From contig NZ_PJRN01000001.1 in the NCBI RefSeq assembly GCF_002930105.1, positions 248,001 to 312,000 on the forward strand: a stretch of 64,000 nt of DNA, in the 5' to 3' direction. A model generated the notes under the pieces. It was not told the origin of the DNA, searched no databases, and worked only from the letters and a program-made list of their open reading frames with translations. Numbering within the stretch: the first letter of the stretch is position 1; every line of letters begins with the position of its first letter. This DNA comes from Billgrantia saliphila (GTDB lineage Bacteria; Pseudomonadota; Gammaproteobacteria; Pseudomonadales; Halomonadaceae). The translations under genes and the position numbers were made by a program. Positions 48,448-57,505 of this stretch are shown piece after piece.

Positions 48448-48556
48448 GCCTGGAATAATCCACCCTGAGATTTATTAACTTAATTGATTGTTTTTAAAGG
48501 GCGAGGGTGTCTATGACACATACTTCAGATTGAAATAAAGGCGCGTCGAGGACAAA

Positions 48557-50632
48557 ATGACGACTCATTATAGGCCTGAGGTCGATGGGCTAAGAGCCGT
48601 AGCCGTTATACCCGTTATATTCTTTCACGCAGGGTTTGATACCTTTAGTGGCGGGTACGTTGGTGTCGATATATTTTTCGTAATAAGCGGCTATCTGATC
48701 ACTGGAATAATTTACAATGAAATAGTCGAAAAGAAATTTTCGATCGTGAATTTTTACGAGAGACGGGCGAGGAGAATTCTTCCGGCGCTATTCTTTGTCA
48801 GCATCATATGTATGGCCGTGGCGTGGGTATGGATGCTACCGGAAGAATTCGCGAGCCTGAGCAAGAGCCTGATTGCCGTCAATCTGTTCGTCTCAAATAT
48901 TCATTTCTGGCAGGACATGGATTACTTTGCCGGCCCGGCAGAGATGAAGCCCTTTCTGCATACATGGAGCCTGGCCGTCGAAGAGCAGTTCTATTTGTTC
49001 TTCCCTCTTTTCATGCTGTTGGCGGGGTGGCTCAGAAAAGGGCTGCTCATGGGCATCCTGCTGTTGGGTTTCCTTGCCAGCTTAGCCCTATCGGAATATG
49101 GCTCAACCCATCACCCTTCAGCCAATTTCTATTTGCTGCCGACTCGGGCCTGGGAACTGCTGGCGGGATCGATCGTGGCTGTCTATCTGCACCGGCACAA
49201 GTCGCAGCCTCCCGCCTGGCTCGGCAATCTGGCAGGTTTGTTCGGACTAGCGCTGCTCCTGTATGCAATCTTCGTATTCGATCAGAGTGTTCCTTTCCCT
49301 GGCCTGTGGGCCCTCGTACCCGTCCTCGGAACCGTTCTCATCATACTCTTTGCCGGTGAAAGAGATATTGCAGGAAGGTTGCTGTCCTTCAAGCCTATGG
49401 TCGGGATCGGTCTGATCAGTTACAGCGCCTACCTCTGGCACCAGCCGGTCTTTGCCTTCGCCAGGGAACGTAGCATGGGGCCCATCTCCGATGTCGACTT
49501 CATTCTGCTGAGCATACTCTCACTGCTGTTGGCCTGGTTCTCCTGGCGCTATGTCGAACTACCCTTCCGTAACCGTCTTAACTTCACCCGGCCGCAGATA
49601 TTCAAGTCGGCATTGGTTATGTCCTGCCTGATGATCGGGGTTGGTCTCTACGGCAGCCACTCCCAAGGTATTCCGTGGCGCTTCGACGAAGAGGTTGAAA
49701 GCCTGGCGATGGTGCGCTCCCAGAAGCACATCAACTCCGAGAATTGCCAGAGCACGCCGGGTAACCTGCGGCCTCTCGATGCGATCTGCGTATATAACGA
49801 GAGCGGAGAAAGAACCGTGGTGGTATGGGGTGACAGCCAAGCGACGCCACTAGTCGGACCGATAGCCGAACGAGTGGATGCGTTGGGGATGCAAGTCAAG
49901 CAGTTCGTTTATACCAACTGCCTGCCTATTGCGGGCTATACCCGTAGCGATGATCCGCTGTGTGGTCGCCACAACGAGCAGGTGCTGGAGTACGTGCTGG
50001 AAGATGCAAGTGTCGAGCTCGTGGTCATGCTGGGTCGTTATCCTCTTCAATTCGAAGGCCTCGCATTCAATAACGGAGAAGGAGGTATCGAGCACGATGA
50101 GGCCGTGCGTGCCGTACCCATGGATCGTCTCGATATGGCAAACAACCCACTTCGAGTGGAGGAGGTTGGCAGACTGCTGCAGGAAACCGTCAACAGGATG
50201 ATCGAGGCGGGGAAGCGGGTCGTCTTGATTTATCCGGTGCCCGAGGTGGGGTGGGATGTGCCCTATCTGTTGAGCAAGGAGAGATTATACGGTATCGAAC
50301 GGTTTTCGCCCTTATCAACCAGCTACGAAGTTTTCAAGCAGCGAACGTCATCTTCTTACGAGCAGTTTTCCAGGATAGGGGAACACGATAACTTGCTGAA
50401 AGTCGAGCCGGCCAGCTTGTTCTGCAATACCTACATACCCAGTCGATGTGCCGCTCAGATCGAAGACGAAATCCTCTATTACGACAATAACCACTTGAGC
50501 GTAACCGGCGCCTCGATGCTGGTATCGCAAATATTCGTAAAAATGAGAAGAAAGGGATGGATGAGCGAAGAGGAACACAAGTTGAGCATGCTGAGCGATG
50601 ACTCAGCGGTTAGTGTCATGCAGCAAAGGTGA
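48557..50632 (+). CDS. acyltransferase-3 / SGNH fusion (OafA/YrhL type)
   Basis: A 691-residue inner-membrane protein that probably O-acetylates a surface glycan. Residues about 1-360 are an acyltransferase-3 domain with ten or so helices, beginning YRPEVDGLRAVAVIPVIFFH, with FFVISGYLIT, YERRARRILPAL and HTWSLAVEEQFYLFFP. Residues about 410-660 form an SGNH-like domain with VVVWGDSQATP and DNNHLSVTGASML. First gene after the ops element. Confidence 0.92.
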   Translation: MTTHYRPEVDGLRAVAVIPVIFFHAGFDTFSGGYVGVDIFFVISGYLITGIIYNEIVEKKFSIVNFYERRARRILPALFFVSIICMAVAWVWMLPEEFASLSKSLIAVNLFVSNIHFWQDMDYFAGPAEMKPFLHTWSLAVEEQFYLFFPLFMLLAGWLRKGLLMGILLLGFLASLALSEYGSTHHPSANFYLLPTRAWELLAGSIVAVYLHRHKSQPPAWLGNLAGLFGLALLLYAIFVFDQSVPFPGLWALVPVLGTVLIILFAGERDIAGRLLSFKPMVGIGLISYSAYLWHQPVFAFARERSMGPISDVDFILLSILSLLLAWFSWRYVELPFRNRLNFTRPQIFKSALVMSCLMIGVGLYGSHSQGIPWRFDEEVESLAMVRSQKHINSENCQSTPGNLRPLDAICVYNESGERTVVVWGDSQATPLVGPIAERVDALGMQVKQFVYTNCLPIAGYTRSDDPLCGRHNEQVLEYVLEDASVELVVMLGRYPLQFEGLAFNNGEGGIEHDEAVRAVPMDRLDMANNPLRVEEVGRLLQETVNRMIEAGKRVVLIYPVPEVGWDVPYLLSKERLYGIERFSPLSTSYEVFKQRTSSSYEQFSRIGEHDNLLKVEPASLFCNTYIPSRCAAQIEDEILYYDNNHLSVTGASMLVSQIFVKMRRKGWMSEEEHKLSMLSDDSAVSVMQQR

Positions 50633-50661
50633 GTTAAATATCCACGAAGAGAGGGAAAATA

Positions 50662-51708
50662 ATGAGAGTATTGATTCTCGGGAACATGGGGTATGTGGGG
50701 CCCGAAGTCGTCAAGGAGCTAAGGCGTCAACATCCCGAATCGGTATTGCATGGCTATGACAATGCCTATTTCGCTCACTGTCTTACGGGTGTGGACCGCA
50801 TTCCGGAGAGTTACCTGGACAAGCAATATTACGGAGACGTTCGCCATCTCCCTGAAGGGATGCTGGAGGGCTATACCGCCGTGGTGCAGCTTGCCGCCGT
50901 TTCCAATGATCCCATGGGCCACCGTTTCGAGACTGTCACTCAGGAGATCAATCAGGAAGCCTCCATAAGGATTGCTCGGCAGGCGGCGCAGGCTGGCGTG
51001 AGCCATTTCGTCTTCGCGTCGAGCTGCAGCGTCTATGGACTCGCCAGTGGTGAGCCGCGCAAGGAAACCGACCCGCTCGCACCGATGACCGCCTATGCCA
51101 GGTCCAAGATCGGCTCCGAAGATGCACTTGCTGGAATCGGTGGCGACATGGTCATTACCAACCTGAGATTCGCGACCGCTTGCGGCATGTCTGCGCGGCT
51201 CCGTCTGGATCTGGTTCTGAACGACTTCGTCGCTTGCGCCCTGTCACAGAAGAAAATCACCGTGCTCAGCGATGGAACACCATGGCGGCCTCTTATCGAC
51301 GTCAGCGATATGGCGAGGGCGATCGACTGGGCCATTCAGCGGCAGGCAGCCAATGGGGGGCGTATCCTGAGCGTCAATACCGGCTCCAACCGTCGCAATC
51401 ACCAGGTACGCGACCTGGCAGAGGCCGTCTCCGATGCGATTCCAGGCACGACCGTGCACATCAACGAGAAAGAAGCAGTCGATAGCCGCTCTTACAAGGT
51501 GGATTTTGGGCTCTTCGAAGAGCTTGCTCCCGATCATCAACCCCAGATGACTCTTCAGGACTCCATTCAAGAATTGATTGATGGGCTTTCTCGCATGCAA
51601 TTTACGGATTCAGATTTCCGCAACTCACACTGGATGCGGCTAAGAGTTCTACAAGCACACGTCGAGCAGGGGCGCCTGTCAGAGGGTTTGGAATGGAGAG
51701 TGAGATGA
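50662..51708 (+). CDS. NAD-dependent epimerase/dehydratase (SDR) of the sugar cluster
   Basis: A 348-residue short-chain dehydrogenase. LILGNMGYVGPEV is the NAD loop, FASSCSVYG the serine region, and YARSK the catalytic Tyr-Lys pair. The substrate is unknown; with the adjacent cytidylyltransferase it may act on a CDP-sugar, as a 4,6-dehydratase, reductase or epimerase. The glycine motif differs a little from the classical GxxGxxG. It lies 54 bases before rfbF. Confidence 0.85.
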   Translation: MRVLILGNMGYVGPEVVKELRRQHPESVLHGYDNAYFAHCLTGVDRIPESYLDKQYYGDVRHLPEGMLEGYTAVVQLAAVSNDPMGHRFETVTQEINQEASIRIARQAAQAGVSHFVFASSCSVYGLASGEPRKETDPLAPMTAYARSKIGSEDALAGIGGDMVITNLRFATACGMSARLRLDLVLNDFVACALSQKKITVLSDGTPWRPLIDVSDMARAIDWAIQRQAANGGRILSVNTGSNRRNHQVRDLAEAVSDAIPGTTVHINEKEAVDSRSYKVDFGLFEELAPDHQPQMTLQDSIQELIDGLSRMQFTDSDFRNSHWMRLRVLQAHVEQGRLSEGLEWRVR

Positions 51709-51762
51709 CACTCGCCAGCCAAAGAACTTTGCTGTAGCACCTAATTAAAAAGGGGATATGCC

Positions 51763-52539
51763 ATGAAAGTCGTGATACTTGCAGGTGGTTTCGGAACGCG
51801 GCTCAGTGAAGAAACTTCCATTCGACCGAAACCGATGGTTGAAGTAGGGGGGCGCCCCATACTTTGGCATATTATGAAAATATATTCACATTATGGCTTC
51901 AAGGATTTTGTGATCCTTGGTGGCTACAAGGTCGATTACATCCGAGATTACTTTCTCAATTATCGCGGAAAGCAGACTGACTACAGCATCGACTTGAAGA
52001 CCGGGCGAGTCGAATGGTTGAACGGAGTCAGTGAGGATTGGAATGTGACGGTCCTCGATACCGGAGCTGATTCGCTGACAGGTGGCAGGATAAAGCGTGC
52101 AAAACATCTTATCGACGACGAGACGTTCTGCTTGACATATGGAGACGGTGTCAGCGATGTGAATATCGGTAAGCTGGTGCAAAGCCACAAGGAATCAGGT
52201 TGCTGGTGCACGCTGACGGCGGTGACTCAGCCGGGGCGTTATGGTGCTCTCAGACTGGACGAGGACAGCAATCACGTCAGGGCATTCCGTGAAAAGGGAG
52301 CCGTGGACGGAGGTTTGATAAATGGTGGATTTTTTGTCTGCGAGCCCGAGGTGCTGGACCTGATCGACGATGACCGCACGACTTGGGAGAACGAGCCCAT
52401 GGAGCGCATGGTGCAGATGGGGAAGCTGGGTTACTACCATCATCAGGGCTACTGGCAGAGCATGGATTCGCTGCGTGACAAAATGGTGCTCGAAACGGCC
52501 TGGGCCGATACGCCACCGTGGAAAGTCTGGAAGGATTGA
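51763..52539 (+). CDS. rfbF: glucose-1-phosphate cytidylyltransferase
   Basis: Makes CDP-glucose from glucose 1-phosphate and CTP, the entry to CDP-deoxysugars. The 258-residue protein opens MKVVILAGGFGTRLSEETSI and has RPKPMVEVGGRPILWHIM, YGDGVSDV and GYWQSMDSLRDK, all typical. No rfbG-like CDP-glucose 4,6-dehydratase follows; the next gene is a SAF-domain oxidoreductase. Confidence 0.96.
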   Translation: MKVVILAGGFGTRLSEETSIRPKPMVEVGGRPILWHIMKIYSHYGFKDFVILGGYKVDYIRDYFLNYRGKQTDYSIDLKTGRVEWLNGVSEDWNVTVLDTGADSLTGGRIKRAKHLIDDETFCLTYGDGVSDVNIGKLVQSHKESGCWCTLTAVTQPGRYGALRLDEDSNHVRAFREKGAVDGGLINGGFFVCEPEVLDLIDDDRTTWENEPMERMVQMGKLGYYHHQGYWQSMDSLRDKMVLETAWADTPPWKVWKD

Positions 52540-52591
52540 GTAGGGAGTCAGCCTTCCGTAGCCCATCAGCAGCCAGGATAAAAAGAAAGCG

Positions 52592-53914
52592 ATGATTATT
52601 GTAGATACGGCACTAGCGAAACGAAAAGCGGATAACAATCCAATACGCGTCGGCATGGTCGGCGCGGGATTTCAGGGCAAAGGTATCGGATTGCAGATCA
52701 TGACCGCGACACCCGGCATGACGCTCTGCGCCATCGCGAATCGCCATGTCGAGTCGGCAATCGACGTATACGGCCAGGTAGGGATTGAGCCTCAGCGATG
52801 CGAGACGACGGCGGAGATCGAATCGGCGATCGCCAGCGGCCGGCCTGTGGTCACGGAAGACGCCAAGGCCATGGCCGCATCTGATGGCCTGGATGCCATC
52901 ATTGAAGTTACGGGTTCGATCGAATATGCGGCAGAAGCGGTACTGGCAGCCATCTCATACGGTAAGCACGTCATTCAGATGAATGCGGAACTCGATGGGA
53001 CGATCGGCCCGATCTTGAAATACAAGGCGGAACAAGCCGGACTGATCTACACCTTCTCGGATGGCGACCAACCGGGCGTGCAGATGAACTTGTTTCGGTT
53101 CACCGAAGGGCTAGGTATCAAGCCTGTATTGTGCGGAAATATCAAGGGATTGCATGATCCGTACCGCAACCCAGAAACACAACGCGCGTTTGCGGAGCGG
53201 TGGGGACAGAAACCCGCCATGGTCGCCTCATTCGCCGATGGCACGAAGATATCCTTCGAGCAGGCGATAGTAGCGAATGGTACGGGGATGCAGGTGGCTC
53301 GCCGCGGCATGTTGGGACCCGATTTCTCGAACGGCGATCCCGGCTCGCCGCTGGTGCCTATCGAAGAGACGCTATCGCGCTTCGAACCTTACCTGGATCC
53401 TGCGGGGCCAGGGCTCGTCGACTATGTAGTGGGCGCGCGGCCAGGTCCTGGCGTCTTTGTCATCGGGACATTAGCTGATCCGCGAAAACAACACTACCTT
53501 GAGCTCTACAAGCTCGGAAAGGGCCCTTACTACTGTTTTTACACGCCCTACCATCTATGCCATTTCGAAGTGCCCACCTCGGTCGCGCGAGCAGTTTTGT
53601 TCAATGATCCTGTGTTGACACCTCGTGGCGCTCCGCTGGTAGGGGTGATAGCCATGGCCAAGAAGGATCTGAAAGAGGGAGAAGTAATCGGAGAGTTCGG
53701 AGGTTTCGAAGTTTACGGAGTCGCCGATAACATGGAAAATATTCGTCAAGAGAGGCTTCTGCCCATTGGCCTGGCACTCGATTGCGTCGTAAGAAAAAGT
53801 GTTAAACAGGATACGCCGCTGACTTTCGATGATGTCCAGTTCCCCGAGGGACGCTTGGTCGACCGACTCTATGGCGAGCAGGAAAACATATTCTTTGGAA
53901 AAAGCGGAGAATAA
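52592..53914 (+). CDS. SAF-domain, homoserine-dehydrogenase-like oxidoreductase
   Basis: A 440-residue cytoplasmic protein. Residues about 18-170 are an NAD(P)-binding fold with RVGMVGAGFQGKGIG and DAIIEVTGSIEYAAEAVLA. The middle resembles oxidoreductases of the DRL-like group, and the C-terminal 90 residues or so are an SAF-like domain (VIAMAKKDLKEGEVIGEFGG). Relatives are annotated by domain only. Its position between rfbF and an RmlC-like epimerase suggests a step in nucleotide-sugar or sugar-acid chemistry, but the substrate is unknown. Confidence 0.82.
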   Translation: MIIVDTALAKRKADNNPIRVGMVGAGFQGKGIGLQIMTATPGMTLCAIANRHVESAIDVYGQVGIEPQRCETTAEIESAIASGRPVVTEDAKAMAASDGLDAIIEVTGSIEYAAEAVLAAISYGKHVIQMNAELDGTIGPILKYKAEQAGLIYTFSDGDQPGVQMNLFRFTEGLGIKPVLCGNIKGLHDPYRNPETQRAFAERWGQKPAMVASFADGTKISFEQAIVANGTGMQVARRGMLGPDFSNGDPGSPLVPIEETLSRFEPYLDPAGPGLVDYVVGARPGPGVFVIGTLADPRKQHYLELYKLGKGPYYCFYTPYHLCHFEVPTSVARAVLFNDPVLTPRGAPLVGVIAMAKKDLKEGEVIGEFGGFEVYGVADNMENIRQERLLPIGLALDCVVRKSVKQDTPLTFDDVQFPEGRLVDRLYGEQENIFFGKSGE

Positions 53915-53923
53915 GGGGGACAT

Positions 53924-54472
53924 ATGAAGTTCATCCAGACAGATCTCAAGGATGCCTACCTGGTGGAACTCGATCTTCGTGGCGATGAAAGAGGATTCTT
54001 TGCAAGAACGATGTGCCGCGAGGAGTTCGCCACGATTGGTATCGAAAGCAGCTTCGTTCAGCAGAACACGTCCTACTCGGCGCATCGAGGGACTCTTCGC
54101 GGACTCCACTTCCAAAAGACTCCTCATGGAGAAAGTAAGCTGATTCGCTGCATCAGCGGAGCCATCGTTGATGTCATCGTGGATATCCGACAGGACTCCC
54201 CCACTTACATGCAGCACCAGATGTTTGAGCTGACAAGCAGGAATAGGTTGCAACTCTTTGTTCCCAAAGGCTTCGCCCACTCTTTCATGACGCTGGAGGA
54301 CAATGTAGAAGTCAGCTATCTAGTGAGCGCACCCTATACACCTTCCGCCGAAGATGGGCTCAGATACAATGACGAGGAACTCGGAATCGAATGGCCCTTG
54401 CCGGTTTCGGTAATTTCAGAAAAAGATGCCAGTTGGCCATTGGTAAGAGAACGCACCCATCAGCTTTATTGA
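53924..54472 (+). CDS. RmlC-like nucleotide-sugar 3,5-epimerase
   Basis: A 182-residue cupin of the dTDP-4-dehydrorhamnose 3,5-epimerase family. GDERGFFARTMC, the catalytic His in GTLRGLHFQ, FVPKGFAHSFMTL and the Tyr of VSYLVSAPY are present. Without rmlA, rmlB or rmlD beside it and with rfbF in the cluster, the true substrate may be a CDP-4-keto sugar. It follows the SAF gene after nine bases. Confidence 0.88.
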   Translation: MKFIQTDLKDAYLVELDLRGDERGFFARTMCREEFATIGIESSFVQQNTSYSAHRGTLRGLHFQKTPHGESKLIRCISGAIVDVIVDIRQDSPTYMQHQMFELTSRNRLQLFVPKGFAHSFMTLEDNVEVSYLVSAPYTPSAEDGLRYNDEELGIEWPLPVSVISEKDASWPLVRERTHQLY

Positions 54473-54518
54473 TGATGGTCACCATATAACCTATAGCGAT
54501 GATCGCAGGGAGAACATC

Positions 54519-55550
54519 ATGGCCACCAAGGTGATCGGCGTTATCCTTACGTACAATCGAAAAGAACTTCTCGAACTCTGTCTAAAGGCCATTCATTCGC
54601 AGACCCGGCCATGTGACATGATCCTGGTTATCAATAATGCTAGCACCGATGGAACGCTGGAATTTCTGAAAAGTGGAAAATACCCGAATATAAAAGTTTA
54701 TTCATTGAAGATAAACGTTGGTGCAGCTGGTGGCTTTAATACTGGATTCCGGCTAGCATACGATAATGGTGCTGATCATGTCTGGATGATGGATGATGAT
54801 GTTATTCCTGAGTCCGATGCCTTGGAAAAGCTGCTGGTCGCTGATGAGCTGCTTGAAAGAAAGGGAATGAGCAGAAGCTATCTTCTCTCAACTGCCTATA
54901 CCGAACATGGCCAGGTGACCAACACGCCACAGGTTAGTAATGCTAGGAACAGAGCGGGTTACTTTGGTTGGCCCGAACAACTTGAGCATGGCCTGGTGGC
55001 GGTCGGAAGTGGTACTTTTGTCTCGATACTAGTGCCTCGTAACACTTTGGAAAAATACGGTCTTCCTATTTCATCAATGTACATCTGGGGTGAGGATGCC
55101 GAGTTTACCTTGCGAATCACGAGGGACAAGCCCGGATATTTGGTCGGTACTAGCCGTGTCGCACATCTACGGCATGGAGGCGGCACGATCAGTATCGTCA
55201 CCGAGTCAAATCCCATTAGAATCAGGTACTATAAAAACTTCATTAGAAATAATCTGTATATATCCAGAAAATACAAGACAAGGCGCCGGACAGTCTCGAT
55301 CTTGTTTAATAATGTAGTGCTCGCTCTGAAAATGTTAGTGAAAAGACGGCCCCGCAAAGCCTGTATCATAGTATTGGGGCTGGTGCAAAGTTTTGGTTTT
55401 CGTCCAAAAATTGACTTTGTGAATAGTGATTACGATTATTCAAACGTCAGAGTGTCGTTTCCTGCTGCGGATTGTGAGGAAGTTGAAGCCAACAACAGTC
55501 AGGAGCGAGTGGAAGGGATTTCACAATTAGAGTATGTGCGTCAAACTTGA
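54519..55550 (+). CDS. family 2-type glycosyltransferase
   Basis: A 343-residue GT-A glycosyltransferase. VIGVILTYNRKELLELCLKA and VINNASTDGTLEF are the nucleotide-sugar part, and WMMDDDVIPE is the metal-binding DxD. The C-terminus has no transmembrane segment. GlfT2-like relatives add galactofuranose, but the donor here is not known. Codon usage is AT-richer than the core genes. Confidence 0.9.
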   Translation: MATKVIGVILTYNRKELLELCLKAIHSQTRPCDMILVINNASTDGTLEFLKSGKYPNIKVYSLKINVGAAGGFNTGFRLAYDNGADHVWMMDDDVIPESDALEKLLVADELLERKGMSRSYLLSTAYTEHGQVTNTPQVSNARNRAGYFGWPEQLEHGLVAVGSGTFVSILVPRNTLEKYGLPISSMYIWGEDAEFTLRITRDKPGYLVGTSRVAHLRHGGGTISIVTESNPIRIRYYKNFIRNNLYISRKYKTRRRTVSILFNNVVLALKMLVKRRPRKACIIVLGLVQSFGFRPKIDFVNSDYDYSNVRVSFPAADCEEVEANNSQERVEGISQLEYVRQT

Positions 55551-55660
55551 AGTTTATTGATGTAAAGCATGAGGGGAGGGTGAGTTATTGCAATAATAAC
55601 GTCGATGGTTGAATGGGGTTTCCATATCATAATGGTAGAAAACGGTGCAAGGAAGGTATC

Positions 55661-57475
55661 ATGCTGAGAAGTCTAAAGGAGTTATACTCACTGCTAACAA
55701 GAGAGCAGCGAAAAAAGCTCCTGAAGTTGCAGGGCCTTATCATCATAATGTCCTTTGCAGAGATTGCAGGTGTCATGTCTATTGGCCCCTTCATGGCGCT
55801 TGTGGGGGACATGACCTTGCTGGAAAACTCAGAAGGGATTGCCTCGACACTGTATCGTATGAGTGGTGTTGAAACACCTCGAGATTTTCTTTTCTGGCTG
55901 GGCATCATGGTCTTGTTGGTGTTAACAGCAGCCTCTATCGTTTCCATGTTTACGGTTTGGCGCTTATCGCTATACGGAGCAAAAGTAGGTGCAGAGTTAG
56001 GCAACAGGCTTTACCGCTACTATATGTATCAGCCTTGGCTGTATCACGCGAACACGAGCAGCAGTCATCTTACCAAGCAGATTTCACAAGAAACCCTGCG
56101 AATGACTAATTTCGTTATCAATCCATTGCTTCATATGAATGCGAAACTGGTCATGGCCTTCTTCATGGCGATTGTAATATTTCTTTATGACCCTATGGTT
56201 GCAGTTACAGGAATCACGATATTCGTTGTTTCATATTACCTTCTCTTCGTGACGGTGCGCCGGCGGCTTGTAAAAAATGGCAAGGCAATCTCGGAAACAC
56301 AATCACTGAGGTTTAAGTTAATGGCGGAGGGTTTTGGCGGAATCAAAGACGCATTGCTGCTGGGGCATCAAAAAACTTTTATAGACAGATTCCAGAAACC
56401 CAGCCTGCATTTTGCGCAAGCGGCTGGCAGCAACCAGGCCATTAGTCAGGTTCCGCGGTATGCGATGGAGCTCATAGCCTTCTCCAGTGTGATCTTCTTA
56501 GTGCTGTACCTGCTGGCCACGCACAATGGCAACCTTGGCACCATTTTACCCGTGCTCTCCATTTATGCGATGGCAGGCTTCAAAATATTGCCAGCACTGC
56601 AGAAGGTCTATTCCAGTATGTCACAGATTCGCGGAAATCTAGCCTCTTTCGATGCGGTGAGGGATGACCTTTACGAAAGTTCTGAGCCAAGGGAACAGGA
56701 GCGAGGTTTAATGGTAAGAGAGAGTGCAGGGGAAAGTCTGATTCCTCATGATGTTATTCGTCTCGACAACATAGTTTTTACTTATCCCGGGACCCGTGAA
56801 TTCGCCCTTAACGGTGTCAACATGGAGATTCCTGCAAATCGCATGATTGGTATTGTAGGTGCATCAGGCTCCGGAAAATCCACCATTATTGATATTCTGC
56901 TTGGCCTAATCGAACCGGATCAGGGCGATATCAGCGTCGATGGCGTCCGCATCGAAAAGCGCAACAGGCGTCAATGGCAGAATACACTCGGGTTCGTGCC
57001 ACAAAGCATTTTCCTCGCGGATGCAAGTATTCGGGAAAATATCGCATTTGGCGTAGCGCCTGAAGAGATAGACGAGGAAGGCGTCATGCGTGCCGCCAGC
57101 ATGGCCAATCTACACGAGCTGCTCAATGAGCTGCCAAATGGGCTAGATACTTGTGTAGGGGAGAGGGGCGTTCAACTCTCCGGTGGGCAGCGCCAGCGCA
57201 TTGGCATCGCTCGGGCTCTGTATCATGACGCAGAAGTGCTTATTCTGGATGAAGCAACCAGTGCCTTGGATGGAATAACTGAGAAGCTCATCATGGAAGC
57301 CATTCATGAGATCATGGGCAAGAAAACGATCATCATGATCGCGCATCGACTTGCTACAGTTCGCCAATGCAACCGTATCTATCTTATGAAAGAAGGTAAG
57401 GTAATCGATTCAGGAAGCTACAGTGAGCTGTCCAGCAGCAATGAAATATTCAAGCGAATGGCAGCACATAGCTGA
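55661..57475 (+). CDS. ABC-type lipid-linked oligosaccharide flippase (PglK-like)
   Basis: A 604-residue half-transporter with the membrane domain first (about 1-330) and an ATPase domain (380-600) containing GASGSGKST, LSGGQRQRIGIARAL and EVLILDEATSALD. Layout and neighbours suggest export of a lipid-linked sugar unit, in place of a Wzx flippase. The start at 55661 (MLRSLKELYSLLTREQ) has AAGGAAGG before it. Substrate and mechanism are by family resemblance. Confidence 0.88.
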   Translation: MLRSLKELYSLLTREQRKKLLKLQGLIIIMSFAEIAGVMSIGPFMALVGDMTLLENSEGIASTLYRMSGVETPRDFLFWLGIMVLLVLTAASIVSMFTVWRLSLYGAKVGAELGNRLYRYYMYQPWLYHANTSSSHLTKQISQETLRMTNFVINPLLHMNAKLVMAFFMAIVIFLYDPMVAVTGITIFVVSYYLLFVTVRRRLVKNGKAISETQSLRFKLMAEGFGGIKDALLLGHQKTFIDRFQKPSLHFAQAAGSNQAISQVPRYAMELIAFSSVIFLVLYLLATHNGNLGTILPVLSIYAMAGFKILPALQKVYSSMSQIRGNLASFDAVRDDLYESSEPREQERGLMVRESAGESLIPHDVIRLDNIVFTYPGTREFALNGVNMEIPANRMIGIVGASGSGKSTIIDILLGLIEPDQGDISVDGVRIEKRNRRQWQNTLGFVPQSIFLADASIRENIAFGVAPEEIDEEGVMRAASMANLHELLNELPNGLDTCVGERGVQLSGGQRQRIGIARALYHDAEVLILDEATSALDGITEKLIMEAIHEIMGKKTIIMIAHRLATVRQCNRIYLMKEGKVIDSGSYSELSSSNEIFKRMAAHS

Positions 57476-57505
57476 ACCAGCTGAGCACGTGAAGGAGGTC
57501 TGATC

